A stretch of DNA of 64,000 nt from Streptomyces sp. NBRC 110028 (lineage in GTDB: Bacteria; Actinomycetota; Actinomycetes; Streptomycetales; Streptomycetaceae): contig NZ_BBUZ01000025.1 in NCBI RefSeq assembly GCF_001417735.1, positions 618,754 to 682,753 of the forward strand. Direction: 5' to 3'. The translations under genes and the position numbers were made by a program. The notes beneath the pieces are model-generated. The model saw only the letters and a list, made by a program, of their open reading frames with translations. It had not been told where the DNA came from and did no database searches. Positions 17,349-26,071 of the stretch are shown one piece after another; within the stretch, counting starts at the first letter, position 1, and every line of letters begins with the position of its first letter.

Positions 17349-20300
17349 TCAGTCCTCGTACTCGTAGAACAACCGCTCCACCACCGCCCGCGCCCGGCGC
17401 GTCGTGCGGCGGTAGTCGTCCAGCATCTCGCCCACATGCCCCGGGCCGTAGCCCAGGTAGCGGCCCACCGCGGCCAGTTCGCGCGAGTCGCTGGGGAAGG
17501 TGTCGCCCGGGCGGCCGCGGACCAGCATCACGCCGTTGCGGACCCGGGTCGCCAGCACCCACGCCTCGTCCAGGGTCTGGGCGTCCTCGGTGCCGATCAG
17601 CCCGGCCGCGTGCGCCGCGGCCAGGGCCCGGCGGGTGCGGGTGGTGCGCAGCCCCGGCTGCTCCCAGCCGTGGCGCATCTGGAGCAGCTGCACCGTCCAC
17701 TCCACATCGCTGAGACCGCCGCGGCCCAGCTTGGTGTGGGTGGTCGGATCGGCGCCCCGGGGCAGCCGTTCGGACTCCATCCGCGCCTTCAGACGGCGGA
17801 TCTCGCGGATGGCGTCCTCACCCAGCCCCTCGGCCGGATACCGCAGCGGGTCGATCAGCTCGATGAAGCGCGCCCCGAGGTCCGGGTCGCCCGCGACCGG
17901 CTCGGCGCGCAGCAGCGCCTGGCTCTCCCAGACCAGCGACCAGCGCCGGTAGTACGCGGCGTACGAGGCGAGGGTGCGCACCAGCGGGCCGGACTTGCCC
18001 TCCGGGCGCAGATCGGCGTCGATGAGCAGCGGCGGATCGGCGGTGGGCAGCTGCAGCAGCCGCCGCATCTCGTTGGCCACGGCGAACGCGGCCCGCGAGG
18101 CCTCCTGTTCGTCGGCGCCCTCGCGCGGCTCGTGGACGAACAGCACGTCCGCGTCCGAGCCGTAGCTCAGCTCATGGCCGCCGAACCGGCCCAGACCGAT
18201 CACGGCGAAGCGGGTGGGCAGCTCGTCGCCCCAGGTGTCGCCGACCGCGGCGCGCAGCGCGCCCGCGATGGTCGCCGCGTTGAGGTCGGAGACGGCGTCG
18301 CCGACCAGGTCGGCCAGCGCCGCCGCGTCCCGGGGCTCCTCGGCCGGGGGCGCGTGGCCGGCGGGGCGGGCCGGCACATGGGGCTCGGAGTCGCGCAGCG
18401 CGCGGGGCACCTCCGGCGTCCTCGACGGTACGGCGGCGGCCGTGGCGGCCTTCGCCGCGGCGGTGGTCTCCTCGCCGCCCGGCGGCGGCCAGCTCACGGT
18501 GGGCCGTACCGACCCGTTGGCCAGCCGCGCGCTTTCGATCACATCCGCCGCGGCCGTACGGAACAGCTCGCGCCGCCGCACCCCGCGCGCCGCCGCCACC
18601 GCCTGCTCCGCCCCGTCCGCGCGGCCCACCGCGGCCAGCACCTCCTGCTCCAGATGGTCCCGGCCGCGCGGACGCAGCCCCTCCGGATCGCCGAGCAGGG
18701 CGACCGCCTCCGGGGCGCGCAGCAGCAGATCGGGAGCGAGCCGCCCCGCCGAGAGCACCCGCGCCAGATTCTCCGCGGCCGCGCCCTCGTCCCGCAGCAG
18801 CCGCAGGTACCAGGGCGTCTTGCCCAGCGCGTCCGAGACCTTGCGGAAGCCCAGCAGCCCGGCGTCCGGGTCCGCGGAATCGGCGAACCAGCCCAGCAGC
18901 ACCGGCAGCAGCGTCCGCTGAATGGCCGCCTTGCGGCTCACCCCGGACGCCAGCGCCTCCAGATGACGCAGCGCGCCGGCCGGATCGGCGTAACCCAGCG
19001 CCTCAAGACGCTGCCCCGCCGCCCGGGAGCTGAGCCGGGCCTCACCCGGCTCCAGCTGGGCGACGGCGTCCAGCAGCGGTCGGTAGAACAGCTTCTCGTG
19101 CAGCCGCCGCACCTCCCGCGCGTACCGCCGCCACGCCGCCCCCAGCTCGGCCACCGGCTCCGTACGGAAGTTCAGCGACCGGCCCAGCCGCCGCAGATCC
19201 GCCTCGTCCTCCGGCACCAGATGGGTGCGGCGCAGCCGGTACAGCTGGATCCGGTGCTCCATCGAGCGCAGGAAGCGGTACGCCTCGTCCAGCGCGGCCG
19301 CGTCCGAACGCCCCACATAGCCGCCCGCGGCCAGCGCGGCGAGCGCGTCCAGCGTGGTGCCGCTGCGCAGCGACGCGTCGTTCCGCCCGTGCACCAACTG
19401 CAGCATCTGCACGGCGAATTCGACGTCCCGCAGGCCGCCGGGGCCCAGCTTCAGCTCCCGGTCGATCTCCGCGACCGGGATGTTCTCGACGACCCGGCGG
19501 CGCATCTGCTGCACATCGGGCACGAAGTTCTCGCGTTCGGACGCCTGCCACACCAGTGGCGCCAGCGCGTCCACATACGCCTGCCCGAGCGCGCCGTCGC
19601 CCGCCACCGGCCGGGCCTTCAGCAGCGCCTGGAACTCCCACGTCTTGGCCCACCGCTGGTAGTAGGCCAGATGGCTGGAGAGCGTCCGCACCAGCGGACC
19701 GTTGCGCCCCTCCGGCCGGAGATTGGCGTCCACCGGCCAGATCGTGCCCTCGATGGTCACATCCGAGCAGATCCGCATCAGCCGCGCGGCCAGCCGGGTG
19801 GCCGCCTGCACCGCCCTGCCCTCCTCGACCCCGTCCACGCCCTCCGCCACGAAGATCACGTCGACGTCCGAGACGTAGTTCAGCTCGCGCCCGCCGCACT
19901 TGCCCATCCCGATCACCGCCAGCCGGCACGCGGCGGCGTCCTCGGGCTGCTCCTCGGCCGCGATCTTCAGCGCCGCCCGCAGCGTCGCCGTCGCCAGATC
20001 CGCCAGCTCGGCCGCCGCCTGCGTGACATCGGTGGTCCCGCACACATCGCGCGCCGCGATCGCCAGCAGCGCCTTGCGGTACGCCACCCGCAGCGCGTCC
20101 GGCCGCGGCATTCCCGCCCCCGGCCCGCCCCAGATCCCCTCGGCCAGCGCCTGCTCGAACTCGGGCGTCGTCGGATGCAGATCCGCGGGCTCGTACGTCA
20201 GCAGCGCGTGCCAGGCCTGCGGATGCCGCGCCAGATGATCGCCCAGCGCCTCGGACGCCCCGAGCACCCCCAGCAGCCGGTCCCGCAGCGGCTTGGCGGT

Positions 20301-20567
20301 GACCAGCGTGTCCAGCAGCGCCTGGCGCGACCCCGCCTCCTCGCCGTCCCCGGCATCCTCCGGCAGCGCCTCCACCAGCCGCACCAGACCGCGCAGCGCC
20401 AGATCCGGATCGGCGGTCCCGCCCAGCGCGTCCAGCAGCACCGAGTCGGCCCGTACGCCCGCCACCTCGGGCGAGTCCAGCAGCCGCTGAGCGGCGGAGG
20501 GGTCGGTGAAGCCGTGCCGGAGCAGCCGGGTGAAGGTGCTGCTCCTGCGTCCCTGCGGTACGGCCAT
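17349..20567 (-). CDS. glnE: Bifunctional glutamine synthetase adenylyltransferase/deadenylyltransferase
   Basis: Controls GlnA activity by adding or removing AMP on its Tyr. 1072 residues from ATG 20567 (MAVPQGRRSSTFTRLLRHGF); 20618 is an alternative start. Two nucleotidyltransferase domains are present, each with a G-G-x-E-L and D-x-D core: GMGKCGGRELNYVSDVDVIFV in the N-terminal (deadenylylating) half and GLGRFGGHELSYGSDADVLFV in the C-terminal (adenylylating) half. Between the halves is a long Ala/Pro-rich linker (SWPPPGGEETTAAAKAATAAAV onward, about 70 residues), making it longer than the roughly 1000 residues I recall for S. coelicolor GlnE. The likely substrate is the glnA product encoded in this window. 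Confidence 0.95.
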   Translation of the reverse strand: MAVPQGRRSSTFTRLLRHGFTDPSAAQRLLDSPEVAGVRADSVLLDALGGTADPDLALRGLVRLVEALPEDAGDGEEAGSRQALLDTLVTAKPLRDRLLGVLGASEALGDHLARHPQAWHALLTYEPADLHPTTPEFEQALAEGIWGGPGAGMPRPDALRVAYRKALLAIAARDVCGTTDVTQAAAELADLATATLRAALKIAAEEQPEDAAACRLAVIGMGKCGGRELNYVSDVDVIFVAEGVDGVEEGRAVQAATRLAARLMRICSDVTIEGTIWPVDANLRPEGRNGPLVRTLSSHLAYYQRWAKTWEFQALLKARPVAGDGALGQAYVDALAPLVWQASERENFVPDVQQMRRRVVENIPVAEIDRELKLGPGGLRDVEFAVQMLQLVHGRNDASLRSGTTLDALAALAAGGYVGRSDAAALDEAYRFLRSMEHRIQLYRLRRTHLVPEDEADLRRLGRSLNFRTEPVAELGAAWRRYAREVRRLHEKLFYRPLLDAVAQLEPGEARLSSRAAGQRLEALGYADPAGALRHLEALASGVSRKAAIQRTLLPVLLGWFADSADPDAGLLGFRKVSDALGKTPWYLRLLRDEGAAAENLARVLSAGRLAPDLLLRAPEAVALLGDPEGLRPRGRDHLEQEVLAAVGRADGAEQAVAAARGVRRRELFRTAAADVIESARLANGSVRPTVSWPPPGGEETTAAAKAATAAAVPSRTPEVPRALRDSEPHVPARPAGHAPPAEEPRDAAALADLVGDAVSDLNAATIAGALRAAVGDTWGDELPTRFAVIGLGRFGGHELSYGSDADVLFVHEPREGADEQEASRAAFAVANEMRRLLQLPTADPPLLIDADLRPEGKSGPLVRTLASYAAYYRRWSLVWESQALLRAEPVAGDPDLGARFIELIDPLRYPAEGLGEDAIREIRRLKARMESERLPRGADPTTHTKLGRGGLSDVEWTVQLLQMRHGWEQPGLRTTRTRRALAAAHAAGLIGTEDAQTLDEAWVLATRVRNGVMLVRGRPGDTFPSDSRELAAVGRYLGYGPGHVGEMLDDYRRTTRRARAVVERLFYEYED

Positions 20568-20764
20568 CCGCGCCGCCTTTCGTCCCGTGTCTGGCGTCCC
20601 ACGCCCTGCCGTGATCAAGGCCCGCTGCCGAGCCTAAGCGACGAGCCCCGCACGGCGGCAGGTCCGGCCCCCTCCGGGAGGGCCGGAGCCCCGGCCCGTC
20701 AGGCGTCCTCGGGCACGGCGATACGGAGCGGACCGCAGCCGATGCGGTCGGCTTCCGCGGCCAC

Positions 20765-21079
20765 CTAGCGGGGGAGGAGCGCCCGGATGGCACCGGGGCG
20801 GCTGCCGTCGTCCGCCCGCACCAGGAAGGTGACGTCCCCGGTCTGGCACTCGGCCTGGAACAGGCCCAGGTCGTCGCGGACGAACCCGACCCCGTCATGG
20901 CCACGGGCCCTGATCCGGTGAGCGGCGCCGTCCAGGGACAGGGGGCCGTAGAGCGCGGCCAGCCGTGGGTCCTCGACCGTCATCAGCCGCAGCTCGGGGT
21001 GGCCGAACAGCACATGGCGGTCGCAGGTGCGCACCGGTCCCTTGAGGGCGCGTCCTGAACGCCTGGCCCAGGGACTCAT
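20765..21079 (-). CDS. Hypothetical protein coupled to the ATP-binding regulator gene
   Basis: 104 residues, MSPWARRSGRALKGPVRTCD to ...GAIRALLPR. The start ATG overlaps the stop of the HATPase gene (ATGA), arguing for a real, co-translated gene. The C-terminal half (RGHDGVGFVRDDLGLFQAEC, VTFLVRADDGSRPG) is mixed alpha/beta with no membrane segment. I do not recognise the family. Its place suggests a partner in the WhiJ-like module. The adjoining gap 20568-20764 shows no further gene. Confidence 0.65.
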   Translation of the reverse strand: MSPWARRSGRALKGPVRTCDRHVLFGHPELRLMTVEDPRLAALYGPLSLDGAAHRIRARGHDGVGFVRDDLGLFQAECQTGDVTFLVRADDGSRPGAIRALLPR

Positions 21080-21504
21080 GAGCACGTTCCGTTGACCTGG
21101 AACCACACCGCCTTGCCGGGGCCCGGCCCGTGGTGGCAGACGCCCCAGTCGGTGGCGGAGCTGCCGATGATGAGGAGTCCCCGGCCGCTTTCGGTGTCGG
21201 TCGCGTCTCCGGCGAGGGTGCGCTGCGCGGGGAGCCCGGGGGCGTCGTCGCTGACGAGCACGCGGAGGGTGCCGTAGGCGCCCCACTCGGCGTAGAGGGT
21301 GACGGGCGCCGAACATCCGCTGTGGCGGCAGGCGTTCACGGCGTTGGTGACCGCCTCCGAGGTGAGGAGGAGGGCCGTGTCGGTGAGGTCCGTGCGGTTC
21401 GCGGTGCGCAGGGCGGTGCGGACGGCTTCGCGGGCGGTGCGGACCCAGCCGGGGTCGGGCGGGAAGACGAGGGAGAAGTCGGCACGGGGGAGCACGTGGC
21501 TCAT
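21076..21504 (-). CDS. ATP-binding protein, anti-sigma-factor-like HATPase
   Basis: 142 residues with a GHKL ATP-binding fold of the SpoIIAB/RsbW type found in Streptomyces regulators: ALLLTSEAVTNAVNACRHSGCS is the N-box, and VSDDAPGLP and ESGRGLLIIGSSATDWGV are the G1/G2 boxes, followed by GPGKAVWFQV. No histidine kinase dimerisation domain. Start 21504 follows GGAGG. It is divergent from an XRE/DUF5753 gene and a DUF397 gene, the trio seen at the whiJ locus and many paralogous loci in Streptomyces, thought to tune development. Confidence 0.85.
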   Translation of the reverse strand: MSHVLPRADFSLVFPPDPGWVRTAREAVRTALRTANRTDLTDTALLLTSEAVTNAVNACRHSGCSAPVTLYAEWGAYGTLRVLVSDDAPGLPAQRTLAGDATDTESGRGLLIIGSSATDWGVCHHGPGPGKAVWFQVNGTCS

Positions 21505-21522
21505 GGGTGTTGCCTCCTTCGG

Positions 21523-21536
21523 CCAACGGCCGTTGG
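21523..21536. promoter_or_regulatory. Palindrome in the WhiJ-like divergent promoter region
   Basis: CCAACGGCCGTTGG, a perfect 14-bp palindrome, lies just upstream of the HATPase ribosome site. It is a candidate binding site for the divergent XRE regulator. Confidence 0.4.
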
Positions 21537-21677
21537 AAGGACGCCGGTTGGGCGATTCGTCTTCGACGATAGAGATGACGGTTTCCAGATTGCAACTTGT
21601 ATGGCTTGATTACCTCCAACGAGTGGCCTCGGCTGGGCCAAGCAGTGCAGACTGCTCACGAGTTGGAGGAGGTCGAC

Positions 21678-22571
21678 ATGGGGCTACGGACCAACCCGTC
21701 GCATCGACAGAGGCGTTTGGGTCTGGAACTGCGGAGACTGCGCAATGAACGCGGCCTTTCCGCTGCGGAGGCGGGCGCCTTCGCAGGTCTCGGGTCGCCG
21801 CACCTCGGACACATCGAAGCGGCTCGAACGGCCATTCCCGAGGCGAAGCTTCGAGCACTGCTCGCTGGGTATGGTTGCCAGAATGAAGCATTCGTTGACG
21901 CCCTGGTGGCCATGAGCGAGTCCAAGGGGAGGGGGTGGTGGTCGGACTACCGCAGGTCCCCGCTTCCCCAGAGTTCCCGTGACCTCGCGGAGCTGGAGGC
22001 GGCTTCGGTCGCTCACCGCTCGTTCCAGTGGATGTACGTGCCCGGGTTGCTCCAGACCCCTGAGTACGCGAGAGCCCTCACCGCCGGTGGCGAGCCCGAG
22101 GCGGACAGCAGCCTGCTGGACACCTACGTCGAGTTCCGGCTGAAGCGTCAGGACGTCCTGGCCGGGGAGTCCCCACCCATCTTCCACGCGGTCATCCACG
22201 AAGCGGCGTTCCACATGCAGTTCGTCGATCACGATGTCATGCGCCGCCAGATCGAGCACTTGGTGGAGATGGCCCGGCTGCCGCACGTCCGCATTCAGCT
22301 TCTGCCGTTCAAGGCGGCCCTTTCTCCGGCGACACCGGCCACGGCGTTCGTCCTCTTCGAGGCCGAGGTGCCCGAGCTGAACACGGTCTACGTGGAACAC
22401 CCGGTGTCCTCGGCGTTCCTCGGGGAGCAGGTGCATCTTGCTCAGTACGGCACCGCTTTCGAACGCCTCACGGCTGCGGCACTGTCACCGATTGCCCCGA
22501 GTCCCGAACCTGAGTCCTATAAAAGGAGCGACTCCCTTAGGCTCGTGCAGCATCTGCTGTACATGCTATGA
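21678..22571 (+). CDS. XRE-family helix-turn-helix regulator with DUF5753 domain (WhiJ-like)
   Basis: 297 residues from ATG 21678, preceded by GGAGGAGG. The N-terminal HTH (residues 10-70: LGLELRRLRNERGLSAAEAGAFAGLGSPHLGHIEAARTAI) is followed by the DUF5753 effector domain (residues 100-280: WMYVPGLLQTPEYARAL, VIHEAAFHMQF, HVRIQLLPF). Family members such as WhiJ repress developmental genes and work with a DUF397 partner. The DUF397 gene follows after 9 bp, so the pair is an operon. Local codon GC bias is somewhat lower than in neighbours, consistent with a frequently transferred module. Confidence 0.9.
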   Translation: MGLRTNPSHRQRRLGLELRRLRNERGLSAAEAGAFAGLGSPHLGHIEAARTAIPEAKLRALLAGYGCQNEAFVDALVAMSESKGRGWWSDYRRSPLPQSSRDLAELEAASVAHRSFQWMYVPGLLQTPEYARALTAGGEPEADSSLLDTYVEFRLKRQDVLAGESPPIFHAVIHEAAFHMQFVDHDVMRRQIEHLVEMARLPHVRIQLLPFKAALSPATPATAFVLFEAEVPELNTVYVEHPVSSAFLGEQVHLAQYGTAFERLTAAALSPIAPSPEPESYKRSDSLRLVQHLLYML

Positions 22572-22580
22572 GGAGGACCC

Positions 22581-22781
22581 ATGGCCGGACTTGCATGGCG
22601 GAAGTCGAGTTTCAGCAGCGGAGTCGGGGGCCAGGACTGCGTCGAGGTCGCGGACGCGCCCCAGCGCGTCATACTCCTGCGCGAGAGCGACGACCCGGGG
22701 GTCGTCATCGCCACGGACCCGGACCGGTGGGCGGCCTTCGTGCGAGGGGCCAAGCAGGGCACCTTCGACCACCTCGCGTAA
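22581..22781 (+). CDS. DUF397 domain-containing small protein
   Basis: 66 residues: LAWRKSSFSSGVGGQDCVEVA is the diagnostic DUF397 start, followed by VILLRESDDPGVVI and WAAFVRGAKQGTFDHL. These proteins are partners of WhiJ-like XRE regulators in Streptomyces. The gene follows its regulator by 9 bp with an AGGAGG site in the gap, and ends before a strong terminator. Confidence 0.9.
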   Translation: MAGLAWRKSSFSSGVGGQDCVEVADAPQRVILLRESDDPGVVIATDPDRWAAFVRGAKQGTFDHLA

Positions 22782-22815
22782 GGGGGGCGCGTCAGGGGCC
22801 ACACGCCCACGGCAG

Positions 22816-22846
22816 CGCCCGCCTCTGCTCTCCGCAGAGGCGGGCG
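22816..22846. terminator. Bidirectional terminator between DUF397 and tctA
   Basis: Perfect 13-bp stem CGCCCGCCTCTGC/GCAGAGGCGGGCG with a TCTCC loop, between convergent genes. Confidence 0.8.
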
Positions 22847-22887
22847 TACGTCAGGGCGTGCTCGGGCCCTGCGTCAGGGCCCTGGCG

Positions 22888-24384
22888 TCAGAACCGCGCC
22901 TCCGCGCGGCGCGGCAGCAGCTTCCGGACCCCCGGCCAGGCCACGATCAGGGCGATCACCACGTACACGGTGATCGCGAACGGCGTGTTGACCAGGCCCG
23001 TGAGGCTGCCGTCGCTGATCTGGAGCGCGCGGCGCAGCTGGAGTTCGGCGCCGGGGCCGAGGATGACGCCGATGACGGCGGGCAGCACGGGGAGTCCGTA
23101 GCGCCGCATGAGCAGGCCCAGCAGGCCGATGATGAGCAGGATGACCAGGTCCAGCGGCTCGCCGCCGACCGCGTACGCGCCGACGGCCGCGAAGAAGAGG
23201 ATGCCCGCGTAGAGGTACGGCCGGGGCACCTTCAGCAGTTTGGCCCAGAGGGGGGCCAGCGGCAGGTTGAGGACGATCAGCAGGCCCATGGCGATGAAGA
23301 GCGAGGCGATCAGGCCCCAGACGAGGTCCGGTTCGCGTTCGAAGAGCAGCGGGCCGGGCTGGATGCCGTACTGCTGGAACGCGGCCAGCATCACCGCGGC
23401 GACGGCGGTGGTGGGCAGGCCGAGGGTGAGCATGGAGACGAGGGTGCCCGCGGCGGACGCGGAGGCCGCCGACTCGGGGCCCGCGACGCCCTCGATGGCG
23501 CCCTTGCCGAACTCGTCGCGGTGCTTGGAGAGCCGCTTCTCCGTCACGTAGGAGAGGAAGGTGGGGATTTCGGCGCCGCCCGCGGGGATGGCGCCGAAGG
23601 GGAAGCCGATCGCGGGGCCGCGCAGCCAGGGGCGCCAGGTGCGGCGCAGTTCGGCCTTGCCGAGCCAGGGGCGGCCGACGGGGATGGGCTGGTCGGGGCG
23701 GGTGCGCAGGTGCAGGGCCACCCACAGCGCCTCGCCGATGGCGAAGAGCCCGACGGCGACGATCACCACGTCGATGCCGTCGGCGAGCTGCAGCGAACCG
23801 AAGGTGAGCCGCTGTTGCCCGGTGAGCCGGTCCAGGCCGACGAGGCCGAGGGTGAGGCCGATGAGCAGGGAGGCGAAGCCGCGGATGCGGGAGCTGCCGA
23901 GGACGGAGGTCACGGCGACGAACGCCAGGACCATGATGGCGAAGTAGTCGGGGGCGCCGATGTCGACGGCGAGGTCGGCGACGGTCGGGGCGAGGAACAC
24001 CAGCAGTGTCGTGCCGATCATGCCGCCCGCGAAGTGCCCGATGGCGGCGGCGGCGAGGGCCTGCGCGCCGCGCCCGGACTTGGCCATGGGATGGCCTTCC
24101 ATGGCGGCGACCACGGCCGCCGTCTCACCCGGGGTGTTGAGCAGGATGGACGTGGTGGAGCCGCCGAACATGCCGCCGTAGTAGATGCCCGCGAACATGA
24201 TGAACGCGGCCGTGGGATCGAGCCCGTACGTGACGGGCAACAGCAGCGCGACCGCCATCGCCGGGCCGATGCCGGGCAGCACGCCGATCGCGGTGCCCAG
24301 GAGCACACCGACGGCCGCCCACAGCAGGTTGATGGGGGAGAGGGCGGTGCCGAAGCCGTCGAGGAGGGAGTTCAGGGAATCCAT
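22888..24384 (-). CDS. tctA: Tripartite tricarboxylate transporter, large permease
   Basis: 498 residues, about 12 membrane helices. TctA motifs: [62 protein letters not shown] at the N-terminal half and the mirrored [19 protein letters not shown]...[26 protein letters not shown]. It forms the inner-membrane channel of a secondary, binding-protein-dependent carboxylate uptake system with TctB and TctC encoded just upstream in the order tctC-tctB-tctA. The gap to tctB is 3 bp. Likely substrates are citrate or related tricarboxylates, judged from family only. Confidence 0.93.
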   Translation of the reverse strand: MDSLNSLLDGFGTALSPINLLWAAVGVLLGTAIGVLPGIGPAMAVALLLPVTYGLDPTAAFIMFAGIYYGGMFGGSTTSILLNTPGETAAVVAAMEGHPMAKSGRGAQALAAAAIGHFAGGMIGTTLLVFLAPTVADLAVDIGAPDYFAIMVLAFVAVTSVLGSSRIRGFASLLIGLTLGLVGLDRLTGQQRLTFGSLQLADGIDVVIVAVGLFAIGEALWVALHLRTRPDQPIPVGRPWLGKAELRRTWRPWLRGPAIGFPFGAIPAGGAEIPTFLSYVTEKRLSKHRDEFGKGAIEGVAGPESAASASAAGTLVSMLTLGLPTTAVAAVMLAAFQQYGIQPGPLLFEREPDLVWGLIASLFIAMGLLIVLNLPLAPLWAKLLKVPRPYLYAGILFFAAVGAYAVGGEPLDLVILLIIGLLGLLMRRYGLPVLPAVIGVILGPGAELQLRRALQISDGSLTGLVNTPFAITVYVVIALIVAWPGVRKLLPRRAEARF

Positions 24385-24387
24385 CGG

Positions 24388-24921
24388 TCAGAGCACCCCC
24401 ATCAGCGGGCCGCCGGGCAGCGGCACCGCGAGCAGCCGGTCGAAGACGAAGAAGGTGACCACGGACAGGACGGCCGCGATGATCGGGTCACGGTGGAAGG
24501 AGCGGCTGCCCAGCGCGTACGCGGAGCCCCAGAAGAGCAGCGCGCCGGAGAGGGGGAAGCCGAGGGGCTGGATGAGGACGGCGTTGCCGAGGAAGACCCC
24601 GCCGAGGAGGAGCACGGTGCGCCAGTCGCCGGGCGCGCTCAGGTCGATGTCCTCGCCGCCCTCGGCCTCGCCCCGCCCGCCGCGCAGCACGTCCACGGCG
24701 AGGAGGACGGCGACGAGGAGGAGCCCCGCGCCGACCACGAGCGGCACGGTCTTGGGGCCGACCGGGCCGCGCTGGGTGAAGCTGGTGTCCATGGTGAGGG
24801 CGTCGGAGAGGACGAGGACGCCGAGGACCAGCAGCAGCGCGCAGACGCCGAGTTCGGAGCGGCCGCGCAGGCGGTCCGCGAGCCCGGTGGGCTCGGCGGG
24901 GGAAGTGGGGTCGGGGGTCAA
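24388..24921 (-). CDS. tctB: Tripartite tricarboxylate transporter, small permease
   Basis: 177 residues with four hydrophobic segments (GVCALLLVLGVLVLSDAL, TVPLVVGAGLLLVAVLLAVDVL, TVLLLGGVFLGNAVLIQPLGF, IIAAVLSVVTFFVFDRLL). The start is a TTG (24921-24919) overlapping the tctC stop (TTGA); an AAGGAG inside the tctC 3' end lies 8 nt before it. No ATG or GTG start fits better. It is the small membrane subunit of the TTT transporter. Confidence 0.85.
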   Translation of the reverse strand: MTPDPTSPAEPTGLADRLRGRSELGVCALLLVLGVLVLSDALTMDTSFTQRGPVGPKTVPLVVGAGLLLVAVLLAVDVLRGGRGEAEGGEDIDLSAPGDWRTVLLLGGVFLGNAVLIQPLGFPLSGALLFWGSAYALGSRSFHRDPIIAAVLSVVTFFVFDRLLAVPLPGGPLMGVL

Positions 24922-25931
24922 AGTCCCAGCTCCTTCAGCACGGTGTCCACGCGCTTGTCCTGCGCGTCCAGGAAGCGCCCGAAGTCCTCGCCCGGCAGAT
25001 AGGCGTCGGTCCACTGGTTGCGCTCGACGGCGTCCTTCCACTCCTTCGAGGCGTGCAGCTTCGCGATCAGGCCGGTGAGCTTGTCGCGTTCGCTGTCGCT
25101 CAGGCCGGGCGGGGCGACGATGCCGCGCCAGTTGGTGAACGTCACGTCCAGCCCGGATTCCTTGAGCGTCGGCGCGTCGAGCCCCTCCGGCCGCTCGGCG
25201 CTGGTGACCGCGAGCACCCGGAGGTCGCCGGACTTGATCTGGTCGAGGTATTCGCCGATGCCCGAGACGCCGAAGGCGACCTTGCCGCCGAGGACGGAGG
25301 CGAGGAGTTCGCCGCCCCCGTCGTAGGCGATGTAGTTGACGGTCTTCGGGGCGATCCCGGCGGCCTTGGCCATGAGCATGGGGGCCAGGTGGTCCGGCCC
25401 GCCGGGGGAGGAGCCGCCGCCCACCGGGAGCGAGTGGGGCTTCGCGCGCCAGTCCGCGAGGAGCTGGTCGAAGGTCCGGTACGTGGAGTTCTTGGCGACG
25501 ACCACGATGTCCGGCTCCTCGGTGAGCCGGGCCACGGGCGTGGTGTCGGCGAGCGAGGAGGGCGCGTGGTTGGTGTGGACGGCGCCGACGACGCCCAGCC
25601 CCATGGACATCGCGAGCTTGCCGTTGCCGCGCTCGGCCACGAGCTGGCTCAGCCCGACCGTGCCGCCGGCGCCGGGGAGGTTGAAGACCTCGATGTTGTT
25701 GGCGAGGTCGGCGTCCTCGGCGCTCTTGGCGGCCGTTCGGGCGGTGATGTCGTAGCCGCCGCCGGGAGTGTTGGGCACCATGAAGCGCAGGCCCGGAATG
25801 TGGGTACCGTTCGCGGAGCCGTCCCCGGAGCTGAGCAGTGGCGGGGCGAGGAGGACGAGCAGGGCCGCCGAGAGCACGGCCAGCGGGGTACGCAGGGCAG
25901 AAGGCAGCGGCAGACTCGGACGCTGTCGCAC
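24918..25931 (-). CDS. tctC: Tripartite tricarboxylate transporter substrate-binding protein
   Basis: 337 residues from GTG 25931; an in-frame GTG at 25973 would add 14 residues. The shorter form puts a basic n-region and hydrophobic core (MRQRPSLPLPSALRTPLAVLSAALLVLLAPPLL) at the terminus and has AAAGGTGG 9 nt upstream. The Bug/TctC fold is shown by FMVPNTPGGGYDITARTAAK, NLPGAGGTVGLSQL, LPVGGGSSPGGPDHL and YDGGGELLASVLGGKVAFGVSG. There is no lipobox Cys, so the receptor is secreted rather than lipid-anchored. It is divergent from a CitB-type response regulator that probably controls it. Confidence 0.9.
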   Translation of the reverse strand: MRQRPSLPLPSALRTPLAVLSAALLVLLAPPLLSSGDGSANGTHIPGLRFMVPNTPGGGYDITARTAAKSAEDADLANNIEVFNLPGAGGTVGLSQLVAERGNGKLAMSMGLGVVGAVHTNHAPSSLADTTPVARLTEEPDIVVVAKNSTYRTFDQLLADWRAKPHSLPVGGGSSPGGPDHLAPMLMAKAAGIAPKTVNYIAYDGGGELLASVLGGKVAFGVSGIGEYLDQIKSGDLRVLAVTSAERPEGLDAPTLKESGLDVTFTNWRGIVAPPGLSDSERDKLTGLIAKLHASKEWKDAVERNQWTDAYLPGEDFGRFLDAQDKRVDTVLKELGL

Positions 25932-26071
25932 CTGGTGACACCACCTTTCGGACTTGCCTGTGAGGTGCGCCACATGTTGCCTATGGGTTACCGGGCTGTC
26001 TCGCTTCCGGTATTAAAAGATTTTGTGGTCGTTGTGGTAGCGGGCACGTTCGCAAGAGAGGGGGCCGGTCG

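Noticed and set aside
17247..20768. 1173-codon open frame on the plus strand
   Set aside because: Antisense to glnE; Arg/His/Gln-rich composition without domains.
22438..25002. 854-codon open frame on the plus strand
   Set aside because: Antisense to tctABC; composition is typical of shadow frames.
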